Counted from the first letter of the stretch, positions 1 to 11,593 are shown. The stretch is 64,000 nucleotides of DNA from Nemertoderma westbladi (GCA_032718475.1 JAUCBJ010004063.1:1-64000), one strand, 5' to 3'. The notes: generated by a model not told the origin, from the sequence alone. A program made the numbers and translations.

Positions 1-600
1 ACATTTAAAGAAATTTGGGTAGACTTTACCAAATGGTTGCGCTCGTTTTTTAGGGGTTCTTAAACATAGCAACGGAGGAAATTGCCATAGCAACAGCTCT
101 TATAGTAAATATGACGAGTTAAAATTTATGAAAGATTAATATTTTGGGCATGAAGAATTTAATGGCATTTTTAGATTTTTGAAAAGCATAGCAACCAAGT
201 GAAAACGACCTTCAAAGTTATCAGTATTGACAATGTCCTTAGCAATGGGCTTTAAACGGGCGTAACAATTTGCAGTGGTTGTAACGTCATGGGATCAGAG
301 TCTACCACCAATATATCAAGTCTTAGGAACAATATGCACTACTTAATTGCTTGCAGTTGCCATGGCAACGTGTAACTTTGGCAAGAAACGGGCTGTATAT
401 TAGCCGTAGCGTCATTAAAATCAGCCTGCACCCCGGCACCCCCACTATATCGAGTATAAGGAAAAATATGCAATATGTTTCATTTTCTAGATGCCATGGC
501 AACTTGTCAGAATTGTTAACAAAAGTGTTTTTCATATCACTTAGCTGTTTTGACTACATAAAAGAGCGAATTTTGAAAGAAAAGTGATTAAATGTTACGT
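1..600. repeat. Degenerate repeat region with RFX X-box-like palindromes
   Basis: No gene is visible. Positions 356-369 read GTTGCCATGGCAAC, a perfect palindrome that matches the known RFX-factor X-box consensus. Weaker relatives occur at 81-94 (ATTGCCATAGCAAC), near 185-195 (CATAGCAACC) and at 492-503 (TGCCATGGCAAC). The sequence before the last two strong copies is also similar (ATATATCAAG/TATATCGAG, then AATATGCA), so this looks like a diverged tandem repeat of about 135 bp with one box per unit. Regulatory function is inference only. Confidence 0.4.
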
Positions 601-823
601 ATATTTAAGAGATATTACATTTGTCATTACTTGCCCTATAACATTCTTAAATAAATGAAATTACATTGTGTTAAGAATCGCAATTACGACAGTAATCAGG
701 GCACATAACACCGTTAGGCCTACAAGAACGAGAACAGTGCGCATGCGAGCCACTAGGGGGGCAATGTCCCACATCTGTATTAAAGATCTATGTAGGGCAG
801 CTCAGTCATATATAAAATACCTA

Positions 824-1832
824 CGGGGTCATAGGCTGGAGCCTGTAAGACACGGGGTCATAGGCTGGAGCCTGTATGACACGGGGTCATAGGCTGGAGC
901 CTGTATGACACGGGGTCATAGACTGGAGCCCGTATGACACCGGGTCATAGGCTGGAGCCTGTAAGACACGGGGTCATAGACTGGAGCCTGTATGACACGG
1001 GGTCATAGATTGGAGCCTGTATGACACGGGTGATAGACTGGAGCCTGTACGGGATCATAGGCTGGAGCCTGTATGACACGGGATCATAGGCTGGAGCCTG
1101 TATGACACGGGGTCATAGGCTGGAGCCTGTATGACACGGGGTCATAGACTGGAGCCTGTATGACACGGGGTCATAGGCTGGAGCCTGTATGACACGGGGT
1201 CATAGGCTGGAGCCTGTAAGACACGGGGTCATAGGCTGGAGCCTGTATGACACGGGGTCATAGGCTGGAGCCTGTATGACACGGGGTCATAGACTGGAGC
1301 CCGTATGACACCGGGTCATAGGCTGGAGCCTGTAAGACACGGGGTCATAGACTGGAGCCTGTATGACACGGGGTCATAGGCTGGAGCCTGTATGACACGG
1401 GGTCATAGACTGGAGCCCGTATGACACCGGGTCATAGGCTGGAGCCTGTAAGACACGGGGTCATAGGTTGGAGCCTGTATGACACGGGGTCATAGGCTGG
1501 AGCCTGTATGACACGGGGTCATAGGCTGGAGCCTGTATGACACGGGGTCATAGACTGGAGCCCGTATGACACCGGGTCATAGGCTGGAGCCTGTATGACA
1601 CGGGGTCATAGGCCTGGAGTCTGTATGACACGGGGTCATAGGCTGGAGCCTGTATGACACGGGGTCATAGGCTGGAGCATGTATGATACGGGGTCATAGG
1701 CTGGAGTCTGTATGACACGAGGTCATAGGCTGGAGCCTGTATGACACGGGGTCATAGGCTGGAGCCTGTATGACACGGGGTCATAGGCTGGAGTCTGTAT
1801 GACACGGGGTCATAGGCTGGAGTCTGTATGAC
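824..1832. repeat. 29-bp minisatellite, about 35 copies
   Basis: Head-to-tail units of about 29 bp contain GGGGTCATAGGCTGGAGCC and TGTATGACAC. Variants (GACTGG for GGCTGG, TAAGACAC for TATGACAC, CCGTATGACACCGGG) recur in the same order several times, which points to higher-order amplification. Ordinary AT-rich sequence flanks both sides; 1833-2260 holds nothing recognisable. Confidence 0.95.
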
Positions 1833-2263
1833 TACGTTATGCACGCATTTAAAGATGTTTGTCGTTGAGTTAGCCTGGTCGCGTGGTTGAAAGAATTAGC
1901 GCGCTTTTGAAAATAAATGGTCCCCAAAGTTTTCGACGAACGACAGATTAGCTATAATTATAGGACCAACAATCAGAATATCTGAAATTTGGTAGGTCTA
2001 CTAATTCTGCTGCTGCGCGAAGCCTCATGTAGACTTCGTGTTTCGCCAACCTCGCAGGATAGAGAACACCACGGTTAATTTATACTTTTATTTTCAAAAA
2101 TAGCACAGTCGTTAGGAGAACACCTGTATCACTCATATCATATAGATTCGCCACGATCTCTGCTCATTGTAGATATAGTTTATTAAAGGCCGTTTCAAAA
2201 GTATTATACTACACTGGATCACTGTAGACACTGAAAATTACGAAAATGCTAAAATATGACGTT

Positions 2264-2566
2264 TTGTGAGTATTGACCATTGTTTCGGGCCACTTTTTGT
2301 GAGTATTGACCATTGTTTCGGGCCACTTTTTGTGAGTATTGACCATTGTTTCGGGCCACTTTTTGTGAGTATTGACCATTGTTTCGGGCCACTTTTTGTG
2401 AGTATTGACCATTGTTTCGGGCCACTTTTTGTGAGTATTGACCATTGTTTCGGGCCACTTTTTGTGAGTATTGACCATTGTTTCGGGCCCCTTTTTGTGA
2501 GTATTGACCATTGTTTCGGGTCACTTTTTGTGAGTATTTGACCATTGTTTCGGGCCATTTTTTGTG
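2264..2566. repeat. 33-bp minisatellite, about 9 copies
   Basis: Nine nearly identical units contain GTGAGTATTGACCATTG followed by TTTCGGGCCACTTTTT. Because 33 is a multiple of three, the array stays open in several frames on both strands. Those frames are not genes. Confidence 0.95.
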
Positions 2567-2829
2567 TTTTTAACAAGGACGGGGATATTCTGAGAAGTTT
2601 AATGGAATGGCAGAGAATCACGCAAAATTATATTGAATTAAATGACAATTTTAATGCGACAATACTGGATATGCCTTTTCTGCATTTTGGTATTCAAAAT
2701 TAGTTAAACGTAGTGCACATAACCTTATTCTATAGGATTTTCAGGGATGATTAAATTGATAATCAAAACATGAAACTGAAGGTGTGCCATTTGTTGGGTG
2801 GCCGAATTTGGCTCTGCGCTCAGATGATG

Positions 2830-3055
2830 ATTCGCTTCTCTGATGTCGCTTCTGATGACACGCTTCTGATGTCAGTTTTCAATCTTGGACAAATTTACTC
2901 TGGCTGTCTGTCGGAATGTCTGTCTGTCTGTCAAAATATAATAAAACACACGAAACATCGAAAAGTTTTGCTTTGGGGTTTTTCCATGTCGCTGATTTCA
3001 TTTCCGATGTCAGTTTTATTTTTGGTTGAATTTTGTCTGTCTATCTATTTTTAAG
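2830..3055 (-). repeat. Dispersed GACAGACA/ACTGACATC repeat, copy 1
   Basis: Read on the minus strand, this carries GACAGACA runs followed by AAAACTGACATCGGAAATG, AAATCAGCGAC and AAAACCCC. The same ordered modules occur at 48700-48960 and four times in tandem at 60440-61000, with a weaker relative at 19150-19300. No coding capacity is seen. The family type (SINE-like or MITE-like) cannot be told. The AT-rich interval 3060-3780 shows nothing else. Confidence 0.6.
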
Positions 3056-3780
3056 GAAAATAATGTTAATTTTATTTTTATGGAAACAAGCCCTAGTATA
3101 ATCGTCATATCTCCAAAACTAAACATGCTGAGAAGTCATAACATATATATATAAATTCTGCACAAAAATCTACTAAAATACGGTTTTTGTATTTTTTAAC
3201 CTAAAAAAGGTGGAGTCCCCCCATTCACGTTTATAGACGTTCCCGGTTTACCTTGTGGCGGTATATAGTAAAATGTGTTTTTTTTCTAAGTTGGCCTATA
3301 AATTTGAGCAATTCTCATAAAAAATTAGGTTAAAAAAGTGTTTTCAAGAATTGACATTGTTAAGCACGTCTTGTAAATCAATCAAAGGGGACAATATAAT
3401 TTATTTGATGTGTTCAAAATATATACAAGGTAGGATTATGCTAAGTATGGTTGAGAGTCGAAAGAGTGTGTAACGATGCGCGCACACCATATACCTCATT
3501 TTATAAACTTTATTTGGTTGTTAAATATTATCTTGTGATTTAATTATAGGTAGCAGGATTATATAATCCCCCAACGGTGAGACATTGTTTACGCATCGAT
3601 CGACCTTTCCTGTTTGTCTGGATATTGGGCTTTAATGAACTATAACTATATAACATTTTTGTTTGAACAGTTTAATAGTTTAATTGGAATTAATTATAAT
3701 AAATTATAATTAACTATGTTATCTCGTAACATAATCAATCCATTAGATTTAAAATCTAACCTTTTAGATTGTGTGACAAT

Positions 3781-4122
3781 TTCATGAGTTAACTATGTAA
3801 AAATTTCGTTAGTTAACTAATTAACAATTTCGTTAGTTAACTTTTAACAATTTCGTTAGTTAACTATTTAACAATTTCGTTAGTTAACTATTTAACAGTT
3901 TCGTTAGTTAACTATTTAACAATTTTGTTAGTTAACTATTTAACAATTTCGTTAGTTAACTATTTAACAATTTCGTTAGTTAACTATTTAACAATTTCGT
4001 TAGTTAACTATTTAACAATTTCGTTAGTTAACTTTCAACAATTTCGTTAGTTAACTAATTAACAATTTCGTTAGTTAACTATTTAACAATTTCATTGGTT
4101 AACTAATTAACAATTTTGCTAA
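3781..4122. repeat. 24-bp minisatellite, about 14 copies
   Basis: The unit is AACAATTTCGTTAGTTAAC plus CTATTTA-type spacing. Each unit contains the palindrome GTTAAC. A few units have shortened spacing near the ends. The stretch 4123-4458 is AT-rich with no recognised feature. Confidence 0.93.
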
Positions 4123-4458
4123 TTCATTAAGTAATTGATAGTATTCTTAAATAATTTATATATAATACCGGGGTACTGCTTTGAAACTCATTTCTCTGTT
4201 GTGCTTTTCTGGTTCATTCGTTTTCTACAATATGGTTGTCTGGTGGTGGAATCTTTATTTTTTTATCTTATTTGTTTTAAAGTAAAATTATAACAAACTC
4301 CCTTTCTGTGTGTGGAACTTCTTTCATACGTAATATTTAAACTTTACATACAGTTTTGGAACAGACTAGCGGACAGAGATAATTTGCCCGGCACTAAACT
4401 TTATGCTAAGGCCCTCTGACATGGGTAATGCGGCATTAGTTCGTTTGGCCGTTAGACC

Positions 4459-6869
4459 GACAGACCTAACACCCAACTAACCTAACTCCCGAAGGACCTA
4501 ACGCCCGACGGACCAAACTTACGACGGACCTAACGGCCGACGGACCTAACGGCCGACGGACCTAACACCCGACGGACCTAACGCCCAACGGACCTAACGC
4601 CCGACTGACCTAACGCCCAACTGACCTAACTCCCGACAGACCTAACGCCCAACGAACCTAACGCCCAACGGACCTAACGCCCGACTGATCTAACGCCCAA
4701 CTGACCTAACTCCCGACAGACCTAACGCACAACTGACCTAACGCCCAACGGACCTAACGACCGACGGACCTAACGGCCGACGGACCTAACGCCCAACGGA
4801 CCTAACGCCCAACGGACCTAACGACCGACGGACCTAACGGCCGACGGACCTAACTTACGGCGGACCTAACGGCCGACGGACCTAACACCCGACTGACCTA
4901 ACGCCCAACGGACCTAACGCCTGACTGACCTAACGCACAACTGACCTAACGCCCAACGGACCTAACGACCGACGGACCTAACGCCCAACGGACCTAACGC
5001 CCAACGGACCTAACGACCGACGGACCTAACGGCCGACGGACCTAACGCCCAACGGACCTAACGCCCAACGGACCTAACGCCCAACGTAGCTAACGCCCAA
5101 CGGACCTAACGCCCGACGGACCTAACTCCCAACTCACCTAACGCACAGCTGACCTAACTCCCGACGGACCTAACGCCCGACGGACATAACGCCCGACGGA
5201 CCTAACGGCCGACGGACCTAACGCCCAACGGACCTAACGCCCAACGGACCTAACGCCCAACGGAGCTAACGCCCAACGGACCTAACGCACAACTGACCTA
5301 ACTCCCGACGGACATAACGCCCGACGGACATAACGCCCGACGGACCTAACGCCCAACGGACCTAACGCCCAACGGAGCTAACGCCCAACGGACCTAACGC
5401 CCGACGGACCTAACTCCCAACTGACCTAAAGGCCTGTTTACACGTGGCAACTTTTAGAGCAACTTTCTCGGCAACTTGTAGAGCAACCCAGGTTGCCGAT
5501 CAAGTTGCTCCGTGTAAACACGTAAAAAAGTTGCTGTAAAAGTTGCTCAACTTTTACGGCAACTTGAAGGAAATTGCGTTGACGAATAATAAATTAAATT
5601 ATCAAAAACTAGCTAGTAGATAAAATGACCCACTATTTTACAGTCAAACTAGCCAAATTGCTCTAAAAGTTGCCGGCCAAGTTGCTGGTAAAGTTGCCAC
5701 GTGTAAACAGGCCTTAACGCACAACTGACCTAACTCCCGACGGACATAACGCCCGACGGACCTAACGGCCGACGGACCTAACGCCCAACGGAGCTAACGC
5801 CCAACGGACCTAACGCCCGACGGACCTAACTCCCAACTGACCTAACGCCCGATGGACCTAACGCCCGACGGACATAACGCCCGACGGACCTAACGCCCGA
5901 CGGACCTAACGCTCGACGGACCTAATTCCCAACGGACCTAACTCCCAACTGACCTAACGCCCGATGGACCTAACGCCCGACGGACATAACGCCCAACGGA
6001 CCTAACGCTCGACGGACCTAATTCCCAACGGACCTAACTCCCAACTGACCTAACGGCCGACGGACCTAACGCCCAACGGAGCTAACGCCCAACGGACCTA
6101 ACGCCCGACGGACCTAACTCCCAGCTGACCTAACGCCCGATGGACCTAACGCCCGACGGACATAACGCCCAACGGACCTAACGCCCAACGGAGCTAACGC
6201 CCAACGGACCTAACGCCCAACTGACCTAACGCCCGACGGACCTAACGCCCAACGGACCTAACGCCCAACGGAGCTAACGCCCAACGGACCTAACGCCCAA
6301 CTGACCTAACGCCCGACGGACCTAACGCCCAACGGACCTAACGCCCAACGGAGCTAACTCCCGACGGACCTAACGCCCGACGGACCTAACGCTCGACGGA
6401 CCTAACTCCCAACTGACCTAACACACAACTGACCTAACTACCGACGGACGTAACGCCCGACGGACATAACGCCCGACGGACCTAACGGCCGACGGACCTA
6501 ACGCCCAATGGACCTAACACCCAACGGAGCTAACTCCCGACGGACCTAACGCCCGACTGACATAACGCCCAACGAACCTAACGCCAAACGTACCTATCAC
6601 CCGATTGAACTAACGCCCAACTGACCTAACGCCCAACGGACCTATCGCCCGATTGACCTAACGCCCATCTGACCTACCCCCCGACGGACCTAACGCCCAA
6701 CTTTCCTAACGTCCAACTTTCCTAACGCCCAACTGACCTCACGCCCGACTGACCTGACGCCCAACTGACTTAACGCCCGACGGACCTAACGCCTATGGAC
6801 CTAACGCCCAACTGACCTAACGCCCTACGGAACTAACGCCTAACGGACCTATCGCCCAACTGACCTAAT
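4459..6869. repeat. 16-bp minisatellite, about 130 units, split by a MITE
   Basis: The unit is CCTAACGCCCAACGGA with frequent variants (GCCCGACGGA, GGCCGACGGA, ACTCCCAACTGA, GAGCTAACG). Units become more degenerate toward 6550-6869. A 285-bp inverted-repeat element interrupts the array at 5430-5714. Right of the array, 6870-6966 is AT-rich and unassigned. Confidence 0.95.
5430..5714. mobile_element. PIF/Harbinger-type MITE inserted in the minisatellite
   Basis: The two ends are perfect inverted repeats: AGGCCTGTTTACACGTGGCA at the left, with AACTT following, and the reverse complement at 5690-5714. The element is flanked on both sides by TAA (5427-5429 and 5715-5717), a 3-bp TWA target duplication typical of PIF/Harbinger elements. 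The 285-bp body holds further inverted copies of GCAACTT / AAGTTGC and no ORF, so it is non-autonomous. The flanking 16-bp repeats continue in phase, so it inserted after the array formed. Confidence 0.88.
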
Positions 6870-6966
6870 AGTACACATATTTATTGATTGTTTCCCCTTA
6901 TATCTGACAATGAATATTTATATACATTAATCTGATTTTTCCACAAATTATGTTTATTCATTTTAG

Positions 6967-6987
6967 GACGACAAGATAAACACGCTG
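6967..6987 (+). CDS. Candidate 21-nt microexon of CaMKII linker
   Basis: TTTATTCATTTTAG precedes GACGACAAGATAAACACGCTG, followed by a possible donor GTAGTT. It would encode DDKINTL, is symmetric in phase 0, and so could be skipped or included ahead of the exon at 7942, which also starts in phase 0. CaMKII linkers are built from small alternative exons, which makes this plausible. There is no sequence match I can point to, and a chance AG/GT pair is quite possible. Confidence 0.25.
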
Positions 6988-7941
6988 GTAGTTTCCGTAC
7001 GTATCCCTCATATTTCCTTTCACAATTTAGTTTTTAGCTTTTCCCCAGCAGCCGCACATATTTATTAGTATTTACACACACTGGCCCACTTAAAACCGCA
7101 CAACTATCACCACCGTACGTAGCATTGCACATATCCGGTATCATATTATAGACACTAAACTAATAGTGAAGACTAAAACTCACATAAACGTTTGGAACAT
7201 AAATGTAGATGATGTTTTAGTTTAAATTTGGGAATCTACATAACCTACCAGTGGCACCAAAAGGTGTACAAGCAGGTCTTTAATCAATATCAATATCCGC
7301 GTTCTATCTGTCGGTCTGTATATCGGCTAATGTCAAGGCTAATAATAACTCAGTCAAGCTATGACGAAATTCAACCAAACTTGGCACACATGTTAAGCGA
7401 GTTAATATAATGGAACGTTGCCTTACATACGTAAGCATACGCGAATAAAGTAAAGACCCTTCTTACTCGTCATAAATATTTATCATTTGGTACACATGTA
7501 GTCTGTCAAAACTCCGAAATAGAATAGTGCATGGGAGAACTCAGAAGCTCTCCAGTCTGCATCTAGATAGCGATTAGGGTCGGTTGATATAGTGGTAACT
7601 TAATCTAAGCATGCTGCGGGTAGGCCCCGCCAACTTGTAGTTTGAGCCTTTAGCTTCACATCTCAGACACACTCAACACATTTCGTATTCACCTAGATTT
7701 AGTTTCATTTTCTTTATTTTATCTGCAATATTTATATTACGTTTGCCTTTCTGAAATCTGACGTAGTTAATAATAAATTATTAACAGGATTAGGATTAAT
7801 TAATATTGTAAAGTCCATTGAATATGTCTATAAATGAAAGAATAAATTATGAAACTGATGAAAATTAGAATGATGTACATGAAACTTATGACCTCTGTCT
7901 GCGTTCCAAGTTCCAGCTGATGTCTGTTGTTTTATTTGTAG

Positions 7942-7993
7942 GAGTCGACAGAGAGCAACCCCGCCGTACCTCCAGAAGACGAAGATATTAAAG
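7942..7993 (+). CDS. CaMKII: CaMKII linker exon
   Basis: This 52-nt exon is preceded by TTTTATTTGTAG and followed by donor GTTAGT. It encodes ESTESNPAVPPEDEDIK plus one base (phase 1). Vertebrate CaMKII linkers have ESTES...TIEDED.K immediately before the RKQE that opens the association domain, so the match is specific. Its last G joins either CG at 15131, giving Ala-Arg-Lys-Gln-Glu, or AC at the cassette exon 8108, giving Asp. The exon connects the regulatory/variable region to the hub and sets spacer length in the holoenzyme. Confidence 0.9.
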
Positions 7994-8107
7994 GTTAGTT
8001 ATAAATCTTATCAACCAGCTTCAATTTGAATCTAGTAACGGCATTCGCTAATACAGGAAAATTTTATTATGTAAATCGACCTTTTCTACATCTTTTTCAT
8101 CCCGTAG

Positions 8108-8311
8108 ACAATAAGACGAAGCATCCGATTACTTCTACCGCTGGTGTATCTATACCACCGGTATCCAGCCCTCCTATTGCGTCATCTAACATCCGGTCTG
8201 CCATGGCTTCCGTTGTGGCAGGAGCTGCTGCAGCAACAAGAGCCTCACAATCCACTATCGTATCCTCTGATACCGTTGTTGCCATGACTACATCTACAAG
8301 TACATTGCTCG
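8108..8311 (+). CDS. CaMKII: Alternative cassette exon in CaMKII linker (68 codons)
   Basis: The acceptor CTTTTTCATCCCGTAG precedes 204 nt that are open in the expected frame and end at the donor G/GTATAC. Entry and exit are both phase 1, so the exon can be included or skipped without changing the hub frame. It starts 114 bp after the constitutive linker exon. The encoded peptide starts DNKTKHPITSTAG, has a Pro/Ser stretch (VSIPPVSSPPIASS) and an Ala-rich centre (VVAGAAAATRAS), and ends in a Ser/Thr run. It is low in charge and probably disordered, as in other long CaMKII linker variants. Its base composition is clearly richer in G+C than the intron around it. An alternative donor 12 nt upstream (A/GTACAT) keeps the same phase. 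No homology to a known linker exon is claimed. Confidence 0.62.
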
Positions 8312-8691
8312 GTATACTCACTCACTCACACCTTTTGTTTTTTTCGCACAATCCACGTGTCATCCAATTTTCAATTACGACTGCTTTGTTTATTATTACC
8401 CAGCGCATGAGTTAATTTATATTCTATAAGTTAAGCGGGTCTTAACCACCTACTGAAAAAATTGGTTTATTTTTCCCAATTTATATTTAGTAATTTCACC
8501 TCAGGTGTATATTTAAATTTGATTGTAATTAACGAATCAAATTTAATATTGACAGTTAGTTAAAAACATTGCCGTATGGGGGTTCCGAGCGAAATCGTAA
8601 TCGCTTATAATTTTGTAGATTTTATTGATAAAATATATAATATATAATTGTATTACATCTGAAGTGCCTCTGTGATGTGAAATAACTATAG

Positions 8692-8719
8692 TATGAAGAT
8701 AAAACCATTTGCTTCACTA
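8692..8719. repeat. Target-site duplication, left copy
   Basis: The 28-bp sequence TATGAAGATAAAACCATTTG with CTTCACTA following is repeated with one mismatch at 12827-12854. It brackets the LINE exactly, immediately beside the (TAG)n tail. The length is in the range made by non-LTR target-primed insertion. Confidence 0.85.
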
Positions 8720-8740
8720 CTACTACTACTACTATAATCG
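8720..8740 (-). repeat. (TAG)n 3' tail of the LINE
   Basis: The plus strand reads CTACTACTACTACTACTATA, i.e. a TAG repeat at the 3' end of the minus-strand element. The related copy at 41035 ends in the same repeat, so the tail is a family trait rather than a chance microsatellite. Confidence 0.75.
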
Positions 8741-9505
8741 GCCTGCTGCATTGAAACTGCACATTAAGATGCTTTGCCAACTTAACAAATACATTTTGTC
8801 ACCACCATGAAATCCACAATTGGCAAGCCCAATGCAGCGTGCATTAATAATGCTATGCCGGCTTATCAACAAAGTTGCACCGCCACAACTCCCTATCCTC
8901 CATGACTGGAGATTCGAGATTATCCGCATCTTCAAGGCCAGTGTCCTACTTTAAAAGGCGTCTTATGAAATTCATTGCCTGTCCACCATGCTTATTTTCT
9001 CCATAGGGCTGACATAGCACAAGATTGTGCACAGGCTGGTCCTTACGCCGAAAACAATGTCCTGCAAAGCGGAGGCTGCTTGTTCTAGTGTCAAGCTTGG
9101 GGGAACCAATGAGACACCTCCAATATTATATCGTGTCTGGTTGGAGATGTGTGCATTGTACTTGACACAGTGAACCCCGCGTAGCATTCTTGTGAATGTG
9201 CCATCCAGAGATTTGGTGTCCTCAGCAGTTAGGCCCAGCATGACTTCCATAGAGGAGTACTGGAACTACTGCTGCTCTAAATCATCGGACCTTAAGTTTC
9301 CGATTAATTCTCTGCGCTTCCAAATTCTGGAAAGCCCATTCAAAGCTGCCCATGCCTTTCCCTTACGTATTCGAATGTCGTCATCTGACTTCCGGATCCA
9401 TGATCTCAGGTCACATAAGTCGTCCATATGCTCAAGCATACCATCCTTTGAGCTTGTACTCATCCGATCAGAGATTTGCTGAGGACTTTCAAAGTTAACT
9501 GTCAA
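8740..9505 (-). pseudogene. LINE C-terminal region, broken
   Basis: Fragments on the minus strand read QISDRMSTSSKDGMLEHMDD, then KGKAWAALNGLSRIWKR, then LTAEDTKSLDGTFTRMLRGV and VKYNAHISNQTRYNIGG. They correspond in order to the post-RT tail seen more cleanly in the + strand copy at 40476-41010 (LEQRIDGCYTRLLRAAL...). The last short frame ends AAGRL with its stop fused to the (TAG)n tail. Several frameshifts separate the pieces. Confidence 0.7.
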
Positions 9506-10657
9506 AATTTTGGTATTTCTGGAGTTAATAAAAAGACCAACACTAGATGCAGCATGTTCTAATGAGCTGAGGAGCCGTTGGGCTTCCTCTAGGGATATTG
9601 AGAGTACTCCTAAGTTATTAGGTACTTGGCAGGATTTCCTCGACTTCTGGAGCCAGTAGGTGGAGTTATCATCACCCCATCATCATTATGATGATCTAAG
9701 GACATGCGTAGAACATAGTCAACCACAATTATGAACAAGAATGGCGCAAGTGTGTCTCCTTGGAGGACACCCCATAACACTTCAAATGGTTCTGTGTCAC
9801 CGTCAACAGTAGACACAAGTGTTGTCGAACCATCGTATACTGATCTGATTGCTGCAATAATTTCATCAGGAATCCCATATAATGAAAGTATGCTGAACAT
9901 ACGTGAGCGGGAGACTGAATCAAAGGCCTTGAAGAAGTCAACAAATATAACAGCCAGATGCCTGTCTTTCTTTTTTGATAACTCTTCAATTATCCTTCTA
10001 AGTGCCAAAATGGGCTCCATGGTCCCACGACCTTTACGGAACCCATTCTGATTTCCACGGAGCAGTCTCCCAATGGGATCCCTGATGCGATTTAATAGAA
10101 TTCTATTGTATAGCTTTGCAGCAATCGAGATCAATAAGATTCCCCGAAAAGAACCATAGAGTGTTAGGTTGCCCTTCTTGGGAACTGGCACCAACTTATT
10201 TGTTTTCATTTCTTGTGGGACTCTTGTCGTTCTGTACATGTTTTCTATGATGGGATTAATGAGATTCAAACACTCAGGTATTTTAAAGAACACCATCTAC
10301 TCCACTGGCACGTTTAGTCTTAATGCTCTTTGCAGCAGCCTTCACATCAGCAAAGGAGATATCGCCAATCGGAATATATGGGAGTACAGACTCAGACACT
10401 TTTATTTCTATAAAGTTATCAGACAATACCCTGTCATTATTGAGGAGATTTTCAAAGTGGGCCTTCCAACTATTGAGGCGATTGGCTGGTGATTCTGCCC
10501 TAACCTTGGTGGTTGGTTGGCTTTTCCGCCCAGTCAGCAAGTTGATCGATTCCCATGCCTGGGATGATTGCCTGCTGTCGTCAGCATCATTGATAGTATG
10601 TTGGTTTATAAGCTCCTGTAGATTAACAGAATACCATTTTACACCATTTTGGTCCAA
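9506..10657 (-). pseudogene. LINE reverse transcriptase, broken
   Basis: The linker segment 10657-10283 (ending KTKRASGVDGV) runs into the RT segment 10296-9610 with a small frame change. RT landmarks are visible: KLVPVPKKGNL, QNGFRKGRGTMEPILALRR, LAVIFVDFFKAFDSVSR (the first catalytic Asp block) and GVLQGDTLAPFLFIIVVDYV. After GNPAKYL the normal F/YADD block is absent. The reading jumps to NNLGVLSISLEEAQRL and then VGLFINSRNTK, so the two catalytic aspartates have been lost by deletion or decay. The product cannot be functional. Confidence 0.85.
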
Positions 10658-10659
10658 AA

Positions 10660-11290
10660 TATATCGAAATTATTTTCATGATCGATTATAATGCACCATT
10701 GAATGGTGTTTCCAAATCTTAAAACCGCTATTTAATAGCTCTTTTAGTTTTAAAGTTATAACAATTTTCATTTAGGGAGACCAATTGAAATTAGTATTAC
10801 TATGTATAATGAAAGGTCGATTATCTCCAAATATTTTTTTTATGAAATTGTCAACTTAAAAACCCTACTACTTCTTCTTTGAGCAATTAGTCTGAAAGTT
10901 TATGTGGGTGTCTACATAGCCACCCTGCATAAAAGTATCACAACTTTTTGAAATTTTTTGTTGATAATATTTAATACTATTTATAACAAATCTAAAAAGT
11001 TTGCATAAATTTGCAGCGCCACCTAGCGGTCCAGATTGATTTTCACAAAATTTCCACTGATAGTTATGTTGCCCCATCTTCGATCTATCATATAAAAACT
11101 TTCATGTGATTGTATTCAAAACTGTAAAAGCCTTAGGGTTTTAAGCGCAACCAAGTTTTTTTTATTGTTAACTAGTATTAACTAATATTAAATAGCGAAA
11201 AATAAAATTTTTCTGACCTGTAATGTAGAATAGCATCTTAGGCACTTATATTCCAAATTATAGCCAAAACCAAACAATTTTGAAACGCTG
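10660..11290. other. AT-rich block interrupting the LINE
   Basis: Between the endonuclease and RT parts of the LINE lies about 630 bp that is much more AT-rich and has no frame continuing the LINE protein. It is either a later insertion or a rapidly decayed linker. I see no clean terminal repeats or target duplication that would settle this. Confidence 0.45.
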
Positions 11291-11330
11291 AGAGTGATAA
11301 ATCGAACAGTTGTCCGAAAATGGTGTACCC

Positions 11331-11354
11331 CCCCCCCCCCCCCCCCCCCCCCCC
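11331..11354. repeat. Poly-C tract
   Basis: About 24 consecutive C residues, followed by TCCC units. Similar C or G runs occur at 19566-19586, 34808-34830, 34866-34880, 39729-39746 and 42309-42326. Their length is likely to be inaccurate in any assembly. Confidence 0.9.
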
Positions 11355-11593
11355 TCCCTCCCTCTCCCTATCTCCCTCTTACCTGCATTCTTGGCCACTG
11401 TAGTCCGTTTCAATCGAGACTCTTTCTGCGCCTTATAGAGGTCATTCCGCACTTCCGAATTGTGTGGTCAGACCTGGGGGGCTTTTTCCTGTTTCGAGGG
11501 TATACAGGGACTGTTAGTGCAGCTGCTAACTGAACTGCTTCTGTGAAGGCAGTATAGCCCTCGCAGTGATCTGCCGCCTCAGAGACAAGAACT

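Noticed and set aside
824-1832. CRISPR-like array
   Set aside because: Units are contiguous with no unique spacers, and the genome is clearly animal. The same applies to the other arrays.
7575-7660. tRNA or SINE head (TATAGTGGTAACTTAATC ... AGTTTGAGCC)
   Set aside because: Weak A- and B-box resemblance, but no convincing acceptor or T stem; too degenerate to call.
8097-8321. Minus-strand 74-codon frame over the CaMKII cassette exon
   Set aside because: Shadow frame; the plus strand has matching acceptor, donor and phase with neighbouring CaMKII exons.
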